A stretch of DNA of 64,000 nucleotides, from NCBI GenBank assembly GCA_034440635.1, contig JAOTON010001257.1, positions 21,169 to 85,168 of the forward strand. The letters are read 5' to 3'. Both the position numbers and the translations under genes were made by a program. Position 1 is the stretch's first letter, and the number at the start of each line of letters is the position of its first letter. Below the pieces are notes generated by a model. The model ran no database searches. It had not been told where the DNA came from and saw only the letters and a list, made by a program, of their open reading frames with translations. The stretch comes from Lepas anatifera (taxonomy: Eukaryota > Arthropoda > Thecostraca > Lepadidae). This document shows positions 13,211 through 25,000 of the stretch, one piece after another.

Positions 13211-13741
13211 CCGCGTTCTTTTACTGAGCAGGCTGGGCCGTTTGTCCTGCCGCAGGGCGTCGTGCATGGCGAAGACATCTATTGCCACCGACAGCGGCTT
13301 GGTGTGAATCTGGTTGAACGTTTTCCGGCCCCCAAGTTGTAATTGAAATATTTGTCACACATTTTGACATTGCCTTTTAAGGCCCGGTGCCTTAGAGTTT
13401 GACCACCTCGTCGGTCTCTGGCACGCACCAGCAAGGCGTGCAGAACTGGCAGAGCGTGTCCTGGAACAGGGTCTGAAAATGACGCACCTCCACTGCGCCA
13501 TGTCCTCCAGCATGCACTGCTTAGCCTCCGGTTCACGGCGCCCAGGAACACCCAGTACTAAGGCAAGTTCAGCATTATCGACCGGTTCGAATTGGTAGTC
13601 AGCTGCTTGAACAGCTGGGAGCAATTGCAGTCGTAACTGGCGTTGAGAACTTGTTGATGGCTGCATCATTCCCTGTGCTGCGGCGCCGCGAGACCAGACC
13701 AGAGGGCAGAGAACCGGGACCGGTAGGTAACGTAATACCAC
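13211..13741 (-). other. GC-rich island with open minus frames, unidentified
   Basis: Two minus-strand segments look unlike the AT-rich surroundings. One, 13741-13497, reads ...LLPAVQAADYQFEPVDNAEL... MLEDMAQWR and ends at a possible donor (GGAG|GTGCGTC). The other, about 13360-13211, reads QLQLGGRKTFNQIHTKPLSV... DALRQDKRPSLL to a stop. I do not recognise either. The island lies 1.7 kb downstream of BTBD17 and could be exons of another gene, transposon debris, or just GC-rich open sequence. Confidence 0.25.
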
Positions 13742-13744
13742 GCA

Positions 13745-15452
13745 AGAAGACTACATAAGAGAACAATTGAAGTTTACAGTGACCTACAAATTGAATCAGG
13801 TCATCACTCCATAACTCTGCTACCGATTAGTTCAATCTTCCAAATCTTTTTTATAACAGAGTAGAAAACCCAGGACACTAATTTTGGAGCATATCCGAAA
13901 GACGATAGTGCCAGTTTTGGTTGTTTGTGGTGAAATGCCCCTACCACTCAATTACACAAGGCAAAATAATGTTGTTGCAACCAAAGACCTTCGTATGGTG
14001 TCATCATCATGTGCTGAATTATATGCGATATATTCGGCTTCTCTGAGTAATAGTATCACTTAGTCATGTGTCAGATTATATCCTATATATTTGTGTCGTC
14101 CGACAGCATCTCCGACGTACACTGAATAAAAACAAATATGGGAATTTTTTTCAGAGTGCTTATGAAATGTTAACCCACTGAAGAGATAGGCATCTGGTAA
14201 TGAACGGGCAACTTTAAAGCGCAACGGTAAATTAGCATTCACTGATGATGTCCAGACGATGAGGAAGCCTTTACAAATAGCTTGTCCATTCCAGGCAAAG
14301 CTGCAAGAGATTGAATAGCTTATATTTCACGTGATGATTACAACAGTAGCGTTTCAATGGCCAGTCATGCGCGACTAATGCGAACTATGGCAAAATGTTC
14401 GGATTGGTTCACAATCGTTTCATGATTTCATGAAAAAGAAAACTCGAAAGAGCAAAAGCGAGTTGAAGACAAGTAGGTATTTGATAAAATCTCGAAGGCA
14501 CCTTCCAGCAGGCCCACTCGGTCAGACTGGAACACGATGCTGGGCCCAGGACTTACAGTAAGCAGGATTGAAACGTTTTAGCCAAACTCAACGCCAAATT
14601 TTTGACGACTTTAAATAATACACGACTCAGTAGTGACCAGAAGCACCATAACAAGAAAAAAACTGGGCTCGATGGGCATAAAGAAACACGATAGCGTACT
14701 TCCCGACGATGATTTCACCTTGGAACTTCATGCCAGACCACAGTAGAAAGTAGAGATTTCGGAAAGACGGTACAACATTGAGATGTGCTGCTGCCCCCTC
14801 ACCAATAAAAATGGCACAAATACGTTACAAAAAAACTTCACGCGGCAAAGCACCATCTCACAAGATCATTGAACACGAGAGACTTGGGGGCCATCGCGAT
14901 GAGTCGTTTGCGACTCCTGCTAGGCTTCTCTGCATGAGCATGCCATTAGCAGTGTCGGGAACGCCTAGTGAAAAAGAACCCCACACGACCAATAATTTGA
15001 GTCTACGCAAGTAAAAACAACACTTTCGAGACTAAGACCCTGTGACAGGTTCATTTCTCTCGTTCGAAGACTAGAAAATGCGCCTGCAGAGACCATATCA
15101 GATTTGTATGAGCAAGAACCCCATGCTTTTATCTCGGCGACAAGGCAATGCATGGGACATCGCAGATACCTAAAACCAGTCTGGATGTACCTCAGCCATT
15201 TCATTTTTCGTTTCTGATCACTCTTTGTCGCCGAAGAATAAAACAATCGCCTCGCCGAAACAGGAACGGCGTCGTTGTCTCTTACTATCACGGCCACCCC
15301 CTCTGTCTATTATCAAGTCACATCCCCTAAGCGTCGCTTTTGTCAGAGACTAAACTGACTAAAACAGAGGTTATCACATACGTGGCTTGCGATCAGCCTG
15401 CCACGCGAGGTGGTCACGAAACAACCTCCCGACCACCGTCCCAGCCCCGGCG
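13745..15452. other. Downstream of BTBD17, no gene recognised
   Basis: AT-rich sequence expected to hold the BTBD17 3' UTR near 15452. I found no clear AATAAA on the minus strand and no second gene. Confidence 0.4.
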
Positions 15453-16042
15453 CTAGCTGGAGTGGCAAACATCATGGACAGGCACAACCACAACCCGCAG
15501 CCGCAGCACGTCGCCGTCCTTACCCAGCAGGTAGGGCGAGCGCGCCTTGGTGTTGTTGAGCTCGTCAAACGACAGCAAATCGTCAAAGTTCACCAGTCGC
15601 TCCTCCTCCGTGAACAGGTAGTTCCGCGAGGCCACAGTTCGCACGTGGTGCACTCCGTTGGTGACGCCGTCGATGAGGACGGCCAGCCGACACCGCAACG
15701 GCCCGTCCGCCAGAGATCGCGGCGAGAACGCCAGCCGCACCGTCCGCAACACCACCTCCGGCACCTCCGTCATGCCCTGCCACACGATCATGTAGAACTT
15801 GCGGAACCACACGCCGCGCGGGTACACGTCCACCACCCACTCCACCGGCGCGCGCCGCTCCGCCTCGCTCAGCGAGGCCGGCGACTGGAAGACCAGCGTG
15901 CGCGTGAGGTAGGGCGGCAGCTGGCCGTAGTTGTCGATGGAGAGTGAGGCCGACCACTGGTCGTCGGTGTAGACCCGAGGCGTGAACTGCTGTCGCTCGG
16001 CGCGGCGGTGTCGGATCAGCTGCCGTACCCTGTCCCAGTGGC
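15453..16042 (-). CDS. BTBD17: BTBD17-like exon 7, C-terminal region and stop
   Basis: The acceptor TTGGCAG|GC completes a Gly codon with exon 6. Then 195 codons run HWDRVRQLIRHRRAERQQF... to VVVPVHDVCHSS and TAG at 15455-15453. The exon is strongly GC rich, so the opposite strand is also open; that is a shadow. RVYTDDQWSASLSIDNYG, YPRGVWFRKFYMIVWQGM and YLFTEEERLVNFDDLLSFDE are distinctive. The end LRLRVVVVPVHDV resembles the LHLIVKPVYHT end of BTBD17. I could not find a convincing polyadenylation signal downstream. Confidence 0.88.
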
Positions 16043-19000
16043 CTGCCAACACCGGTGCCACGCCGCCAGTCACTAACCGGGTCACTGAATGGGTATGTGC
16101 TGAGCGGGTGACTGTTTAGATATGCACTGATACTGCTGCCAACTATAAATATTGGACGTGTGGGCATGGAAAAGAGAATGGTCGAAGAGCCCCTGGTTAG
16201 AAGTTACAATACTTCACACTGAAATGCTGGATTGTTTTCATTTATTCTCGTTTCTTTTCTTTACTAGAATAACGCTTCTTGTGCGTTTTTATCGGCTAGG
16301 CCTCGGAACTCCTTCACGTTCACTATCATGTCGATAAAACATGCCGCTCTTTCATTAATAAAACTAAGTACCTCACAGCTGAGTGTGCTAATTAGTAATA
16401 TGAATGTGTAAAAGTCAGTCGGTGAGTGAATTGGTCAGCTGAGTAGTGGGTACGTAACTGCACGCCGGTACGAAAAGCCGAGTGAATAAATGAGCGAAGA
16501 AAGGAACACATGACTGACCTGACTGAGTGAACTAATGGAGGCAAGGGTAAACAATTAACCAATCGACACATCGCAAGGAAAAAGGACACGGAAAGCTCCA
16601 TGGCCGCAGATGGACCTTATAAGTGGCACAGTTTTGTGAGCGGCAGGTATCCAATGACATTATTGGCACACCCTGACCCCACAGCGGCTGGGTTCCCAAT
16701 CAGGGCGCGCCAGTGTCCGGACGTCCTCGCTGCCCTGCCCGGCTCTCTCCGCTGCCCTTTCCGGCTCTCTCCGCTATCGTGCCCGGCTCTCTCCGCTATC
16801 GTCCCCGGTCTCTCCTCCCGCGCCCCTGTGCCCGGTTCTCCCCGCTGCCGTGCGCGGTCTCTCCTCCCTGTGACCGTCCCTGACCACTTGTTTCCAACAA
16901 ACTCGGACCTAGAGCGTAGCAGTTCCAAAGAACTGAGCCGACTACTCGCATGGATCACCAGGACTGTGTTTAGTCAGCTATATCTCACCAAAGAAAGCAG
17001 ACCCGCTCATACTGTACGCCAGAGGTTTGTTTGACCGAGATCAGAGATAGTGCTGCTCATCGGCAATCAGGGTTTCGATAGTTCAGATACGGCTAGCCGC
17101 CTCACATCTCCCTGCACCGCTCCTACACTTTGCCAAGTGGCTACAGGCAGAGGAAGCACCTAAGTGAAGTGTCCACTACACCGATACCACACTACGACCT
17201 GCGTCTGCAGGACAATGAACGGACTCCGAGTATCCACCAGAAACCCACGCGACAACGCAGTGGTCCGTGAGAGGAGAACATTAGCAGCAGCTACTCCCGG
17301 ACAAGTCTCCCTCCAGACCTGGTGAGACGGACCAGGAATACAACAACTGCCAACGAACCTACCGCCTGAAGCCACCCAGATCCATCTGCTGCCACCTTGA
17401 TTCAGCCCAAAGGAAGGTACAGACAACTGGGGCGTCTATCTATTCCAGACCTCTCTCTCAGCTCTCTCCAGGTCCGGCCGAACCATCGCGCTGTCCTGCC
17501 GTCACCGAATGCTGGCCGGTACACAGTACACATTCCGATGGTGCGAGAGCCGCGGTCTCTGGCGTCTGCCACGGGCGAACCGGACGCCGGTCTAACTCAC
17601 ATCGCAAATACGGGACTAGATGGACTCCTTACGCTCTCGGTCATACTGATCGATCAGCTAACGTAACCGCCCGGGAGGAGACAGACGGCCTCGTCAATAC
17701 CCCGCGGCTCTGCGGCCCTAAACATGGCGCGACATCATATATATGGCCGGGGATAATCTATTCAGCGGCCACAGGGACAATCAGGGCCATCACATAACCG
17801 CCTTCATGCTCGGTATGAGCCATCCGGCATACCCTGATTTCAAAAGCTTGAGCGGCCGCACAGCAAGGCTCCAGCTGTCCCTAATTCTGCACTCAGCCAT
17901 CCCCCATCCTTAAGTAGCTACCCGCGCTCGGTGTCTGCCCGGCGAAGTTAAGCTCGGTCCCGTGAACGAAATGGAAGAGGAGCGCTCCAGGAACCGGGTC
18001 AGCTCAATTTACTTGTTCCGAAATTTAGTCTGCGAAGACTAAATATTTCGAACGATGTCTGGTATTCAACAACAGTGGCTACACCAACATCTTACGTACC
18101 AAAGACAATTCCAGTCAGCTGACAATCCAGCGATACTTACTACAAAGCCTCTAAAACAGTTACATATGGTGAACTGGGAGATGACAGAGTCACAAGGACT
18201 TAAACATAAGAAAACTATACAAATTGGTCATAATTTCGGAAGTGATAGAAAACACCAATTCTTTAATACATGCCCTTTATCAAGACCACACCACACCAGG
18301 TGAGGTAGGCTTAATTTTGTACTCCATCACCACAAACATTCCAGCTTCTTCGTGTGCACCTACTGGAGCAGCCGAAAACTACAAAGCGGAGCTCCACAGC
18401 ACAGGTATGTTTTTGATACTGGTACATTGAAATTCCGAGGACTTGCCAGGTGGTGAAAATAGCTCTGCCGTACACGATCCCTTCTAGCTCATGCAAATCT
18501 GCACCCGGCTAACGTTGACTTAACTCTACGCTGAAAGGTTTAGGAAAGTGCATGGCAATCGCCACCTTTAATTTCGTAACTGCCCCCTCCCCCACAAAAA
18601 CGGAAAGACCTGAGTTCTGATACAAAGATAGATGGTGACTAACTCACCCTCCACAACGAACACCACCGACAATTATAATTGGAAGACAGCGACAGGGAAT
18701 AAATGTCTTAAGTCATGGCCAAGGCCACAAATCCTCCTTATAAACCAGACTTAGGAGATTAACGTCTTAGGCATTTCCACAATTCGAAGTTTAGGAATTC
18801 CAGCAAAAGTACTGGCAGCCTGCATAGCAGCTCACTAGAAGGGACGGCACTGCTCTGCCTTCCAAATGTGCTGAATTACGTAAGACAATTTGAACTAGCC
18901 GAGAAACCGATCAAAAGCCATGTTCCTACCTGTCGAAATCTACGTGATCCCTCCTGCCAAAACCGTCTTCAGCTCCTCACGGTACTCTAGGCAAAAATCG

Positions 19001-22000
19001 TGTGAAGAAATTAATTTAGAACACACCACTGTAGCTCCCTTGATATCTGGTACAGTACTTCACTGTATGTCAGCTAATTATAACTTGGATATCTGGGAAT
19101 ATCTATGGGATCACGCAACACACCCCCTAAAATTTTCTCCAACGCTCATGCCCTTAACATCGGCAGTACCCAGAAATTTCGTTACTCATTCTCGGCTTTT
19201 CTTTCACTTATCAACATGCACTTATGCAAGTGTTCCCAAATCAGTTTTGAATAAACTGCACTGATACTGCCCTCCGAGGCAGCTATTACCTTTGACCTCG
19301 TCTACCATTCCACGCTCTCCCCGGTCGTCTTCAGATTGAGCAGCTGCCTCCCCCGCAAAACAACCGTAACCACGTCCTCAGGCTCACCTGAGTGGAAAGA
19401 CATGCCCATGGCCATGCGCTCGACGAAGAAGTCCTTGTGGCAGCTGGTGAGCGGCACCAGCAGGAGTTCAGCCAGCTGCCGGGGCGTCATCATGGGGAAG
19501 CGGACGTGAAGCATGAGCTCGCGGACCAGCGCGGCGGCTGCCGGCGCGGCGCAGTCCGGCTGCCGCGCCTCCTGCGCCTCCAGCCACCGCACCACGTGAC
19601 TGCCGGCCGACGACAGCTCCAGTCAGTCAGGGGTCTCAGACGGCGGTCGGATATCTCACTCGGGGCCATGGAGCCGTTGTACAGAGACAACAGAGGAATG
19701 AGAAGGTAAGCCGCGCGTGCTGCTCTTCGGAATGCAGCCCTCACCAATTACGACTGGATTGATGGATGGCACCTGTCTCCAGTAGACCGTCTTAGAACTG
19801 GGATCATTTTGAATGACGTTGATGGCACCGTAAAGCTACAATTCTTTACCTTTCGTGATGATGTAATAATCAAAACAGGTCTTCCAGGCAATGACTAGTC
19901 AACATTTCGTTGCAAAATGTTGAGTGCTTTTTAGTAATTTTAAGCCGGGCCCTAACAAGTTGCCGTTGTTTAGGCTTTAGGGCACCTCGACTAATTAGCA
20001 ATTTCGCCCCCCCCTAGTGTGATTAAAATGCGTACAGAAATCAGCAGTTGTCACTTAAGATTCGACCAGCATAAATCACTACACGTGTAGGACAGCAGCT
20101 TCCCATATAAAACCTACCTATCAAACACACACTAGGTCTTCCAGCTCCTGCTGTCAAATATTTCTGAGACGGACCGACGCGCTAATTGTCAGGGAACAGC
20201 CCCACACCATAGACGCCACTTCAGCGTGTTGATATAAGGTCCACAGATGTTTTATCCAGGCCCGATTCTGAGTACACACGGGGCTGTCCTATGTCGCCGA
20301 GTCAATGCCAGTTTGGTCAGAGCCTGAATGGGGGGTCTCCGAAATATTCGGAGGTTTCCGACAGACCTCCGTTACTTGTTCGGCGCTATTCGGTTACCTT
20401 TCAAAGAGCACGGGTATGCACTATTGAAGATGCAATAATTTACATGAGGTCACAGTGTTTTGGCATAATTCCTGCGTCTGATTTATATTTATTTTGGCGT
20501 CACAAACCACAAAGTGCAACACAAATGACGCTTGAATTTTACGAACACGCTTTAGTCACGTATTTAATGAACACGTAATGGACCTATGAGACAGACTAAT
20601 AGCTGAGATTAGTTGCTTGGTAGGGCCTTTGCTGGCATCACTCACTTTTCCCGACGAAGGTCAACGATAAATATCGTCATCATAGTGGATAACTCAATCA
20701 AAATGCCCAACCTTGAGCCAGTGCAAGAAGTTGACGGTAAAGAATCAAACCTAGAATTAGAACGGTTCCAAGAACAACCGCAAACGCCCGGCTAGTTTTC
20801 CGCAAACTATGAACTATTTCTTCCCACAAATACTATAAGTTAGTTCCGTGAGCGACGCAGCGTATCTTTTGACAGTTAATTAATCATCGATAGCTTGACT
20901 GCAACAAAACACGGAAACGGCTACTACCACACCTTCAATCGGCTCTTGGCCAGGCTTTGGCTGCGCTACCTCCGCAAGCTCACGTGTAGAGGCTGACTTC
21001 GTCCTTGACCACCAGATCGTCCTGCTGTAGGAAGAAGATGAGCACCTCGGCATCAAAGTCGGCGAACTGGTCACTGGCCGCCACCGTTTCGAAGTTCCAT
21101 TTCACGAAGTTGACGCAGGCCTGCGAATGTCACGGCCACGCAACTATAACTACCTGTACAGAGCTGCGGCAGCGACCATGTAACTGTAACCACAGGTACA
21201 CAGCTGCTGCAGCGACCATGTAACTATAACCACAGGTACACAGCTGCGGCAGCGACCATGTAACTGTAACCACAGCCACACAGCTGCGGCAGCGACCATG
21301 TAACTGTAACCACAGGTAGACAGCTGCGGCAGCGACCATGTAACTGTAACCACAGGTAAACAGCTGCGGCAGCGACCATGTAACTGTAACCACAGGTAGA
21401 CAGCTGCGGCAGCGACCATGAGGTACACAGCTGCAGCAGCGACCATGTAACTGTAACCACAGGCACACAGCTGCAGCTGAAGCCATGTAACTGTAACCAC
21501 AGGTAAACAGCTGCGGAAGCGACCATGTAACTGCAACCACAGGTACACAGCTGCGGCAGCGACCATGCAACTGTAACCACAGGCACACAGCTACAGCTGC
21601 AGCCATGTAACTTTAACCACAGGTACACAGCTGCAGCTGCAGCCATGTAACTTTAACCACAGGTACACAGCTGCGGCAGCGACCATGTAACTGTAACCAC
21701 AGGTACACAGCTGCGGCAGCGGTCATGTAGCTGTAACCTACAGGTACACATACAGCTGTGAGGTTCACGCATTAAGGTCAACAATGGAACAGAGCCTTGT
21801 CCCAGGGCCAGGAGAAATACAGTTTCGAAGAGTATAAGCCATCTTCTGACTGTACGAACACGAATATAATCCATCCTAAAAAAATCATATATAATGAAAG
21901 GTATTCTGCAGTTTTTCACAGCATGGTGTACGAACACGATTATAACTTATCCTTAACATCATATATCATGAAAGGTATTCTGCAGTTTGGCGCAGTATCG

Positions 22001-25000
22001 TATCAACGCACATTCTTTGCTCGAAAGTAGTATCAAAATACCTGATAGTACCACGAAACAGGATCAGTCTGAACCAGCAAGATCTAATGAGGGTGTCCAA
22101 CCAGCCCGGAGCTGGCTCTCTACAACGGTCTGCAAAACCAATCAGCGACAACCAGTCAGGTACGTCTCAGCAGTTTCAGGGGCTCAGCTGCTGAGTTCTC
22201 CGAAGGGAGATCGGTGGTGGACGGAGCTATACTCGTACATAGAAGTCAAATACCACAATGAACCAATAAAAATGTTGGGTACATGAAAACAAGTAGAGCT
22301 AAATAGAACCTGAAGTGACACCTAACACTCCCACAGGATTAGCTTCAAAACACGTTGGTTTAAACCCACATTTCTGCAAATTGAAAATGAAGACTAAGCC
22401 CTAATGCAAAAATACCAATAATGGTTATACAAATACCCGCCCTCCGGGAATCAAAGCAAGCAAGCTCCAGAAAAATTTACCTCGGTGATACGTAAGAAAA
22501 CTTGCCCTCAAACCTCGAAAAATAAAAACACTTGAAAATTACAAGCAAATCACAAGATATTTCTGTGTGAATCCGGCAGCTGGTGTGTAACTGTAGTTAC
22601 AGTTAAATGGCCACAAATGTGTAAATGCAGTTACGTATTCGGGGCCCGGGTGACCTAGTGGCTTTATTGCCCGTCTCCAGACCGGATGGCATGGATTAAC
22701 GTGGGTTCAATTCCAACGGCGGGAAACTGCTTTCTGTGTCCGATCTGACCCGGTGGAGAGGATCCTTAAACACCCACGCCAATACTTACTGTAATTGGGA
22801 AGGTGTGCAGGTTGAGAGTGGCCCCAATAAAGTGAGTAAATAAAATTAGGCCCATGTGACGCTGATAAGTACACATCAACTAGTAACAATATAGCGGCAA
22901 TACCAAATTTCTCGATCAACTGGACTGCTTTCCTCGTACTGTTTTCCATCTTTTTGGCACTTCTTTAGGTCAGGAGAGCCCCTTGCAATGCATCCAATCG
23001 AAAAATATACCAGCAAACGACAGGAAATTGGGGGAACTGTTCAGTTAGTCTGACTTGACCTTCCTCGTGCCTCCTGTTCTACAAGGAACAAGGGGCACGA
23101 CGTTGCACCAGGTGGTTATAACACACTAACCCAACAGTGCCGACCAAGCGACCACAGAGACGTAAGACCACTTCAGACATGCAAAAACAGTATTCTGAGC
23201 AGAGTTGTGCGTTTCAGAATTTTCTTGAGTCGACTCAACTCAACTCAAGTGCTGAGAGCGGTTGACTCAACACCGACTCAACTCACGACTCAACTCAACT
23301 CCAACTTTGACTCGTTTTCAAATAAAATAAATAAATGATAAATATACAAATAATACTTCTAAAAAATAAACAAATAAAAAACCAGCAAAAAAAACAAGCC
23401 GTTCAGAAAGTCTGATACGGAGCGGAAGATTAATAGAAGCCAAAATAATTAATTGGCATTCAAACATTGGTTAACAATTAGCTAGCAACTATGAATAACT
23501 TTTTTAATTCTTCCTGACTGTCACTGCCCAAAAAAACTACCACATGTTGCTATTATTTCTAAAAGGAGCATTGTATATAAACTAGGAAAATGAAATGGAA
23601 GGGAACAAAAAGGGCTGAGTTACACCAACACAGGCAAAAGTTGAGCCTCCATACTGTCAAAAAAGGTCCAAGCTAAAAAGCATGATACAAACTGTATTTG
23701 TAGGAATGGTATAGGTATTTATTTTTCTGTTAAAGAACGATGCTAGATAATTTTATAAATCAAACATTACTATGTCATGAGTTTAATCAAAAGTTAAGCA
23801 ATAATTACTAAAGCACCTTCAGCAAACACTAAGAAAAGGTATTCCATATATGACAAAGGACAATAGAAATGGAAATTCTATCAACGTGTTGGATTTTAAT
23901 ACATTCATATTTTAAACCCAAACCAATTTTAGCTTGAGAACCTCCAATACACTACATACCTATCGCTCTTCAAAATTGGAGCACGACTTCATAGAACATT
24001 TTTATGTATAGTTTTCTAAATAAAACACGGACGCCAGGCGAGGGTCTCTGATCAGACAAAACCAGTAGCATGAAATAATTCCTCTGATTCTTGCGATAAA
24101 GGCGTCTCAACATTTCTGTCCAATCAGGGGTCTAACTTTTTCTATGCTAATAACAGTATCTCCTTTTAATAGGCAAAATGAAAAGAGCGGCGGCAGACGG
24201 CGTATTTAGGACAAAAGAAACAATATAACATGTAGGTATAAAAATATTTGTATGACTTTATGAATTATTACGTAATGTTTACACTTTTGCCTTGAGGCTA
24301 ATTAAGCTTGAACCTATACACGGTTCAATTTGTTCTTCGGACAGCAAAGGCGCACACACTATTCTCAGACGACGACAACTGACGACGACGACGCGTGTTG
24401 TTGGAGTGGTTGAAGTAAAGAAGTAATGTTAAATATTGAAGATGAGAAGTTTTCGAGAGATTTGAAATGTATTTTGTGGTGCGTTCCATCACTTCAAATG
24501 TTTAAGACAAGGCCAGTGATAGGAACCTGTTAAATTTTTCGAGTATATGTATTATTTGTGCCTTGTGATTTCTTCCGACCGGACGGGCCTTCAAAATAAG
24601 CTATTGAACCACATAATTATTTAAATATTGATATAGTCACACAACTCTGATTCTGAGACAATGCAATAGTAGCACTTGGCGTCATAGAAATATAATAGTT
24701 TGGTCCAGTATTGTAAAGTGATATAGTTGCACTCTTAAACAGACCGGATATCACTGGGGCATTATTTTTACAATGGACAAAATGGGAAAATATCTGCTAG
24801 CAGACAGTCACAGAACCCTCCCACCCTGCTGCGATGGTAAAAACCCGCACACATTCGATGAATCACGGTTTTCTTTTGCGGCCCGCTGACTAGGTCTACA
24901 ACTATGGTCAACGGCTTCCATGATTAATCCCTTACTGACACGGACACCAGACCAGATTTGCATACATTTTCTGCTCTGCAGGAATTATGGGCTTTCTTCG

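Noticed and set aside
15387..15947. 186-codon plus-strand open frame
   Set aside because: It is the antisense shadow of GC-rich BTBD17 exon 7; its arginine/histidine-rich translation has no domain.
17940..17980. Possible 5S rRNA-like piece (GAAGTTAAGCTCGG)
   Set aside because: Only a short word resembles 5S rRNA; the rest of the molecule is absent.
21130..21646. Long minus-strand open frames of about 140-158 codons
   Set aside because: They are the 40-bp minisatellite translated; three frames are open at once and the period is not a multiple of three.
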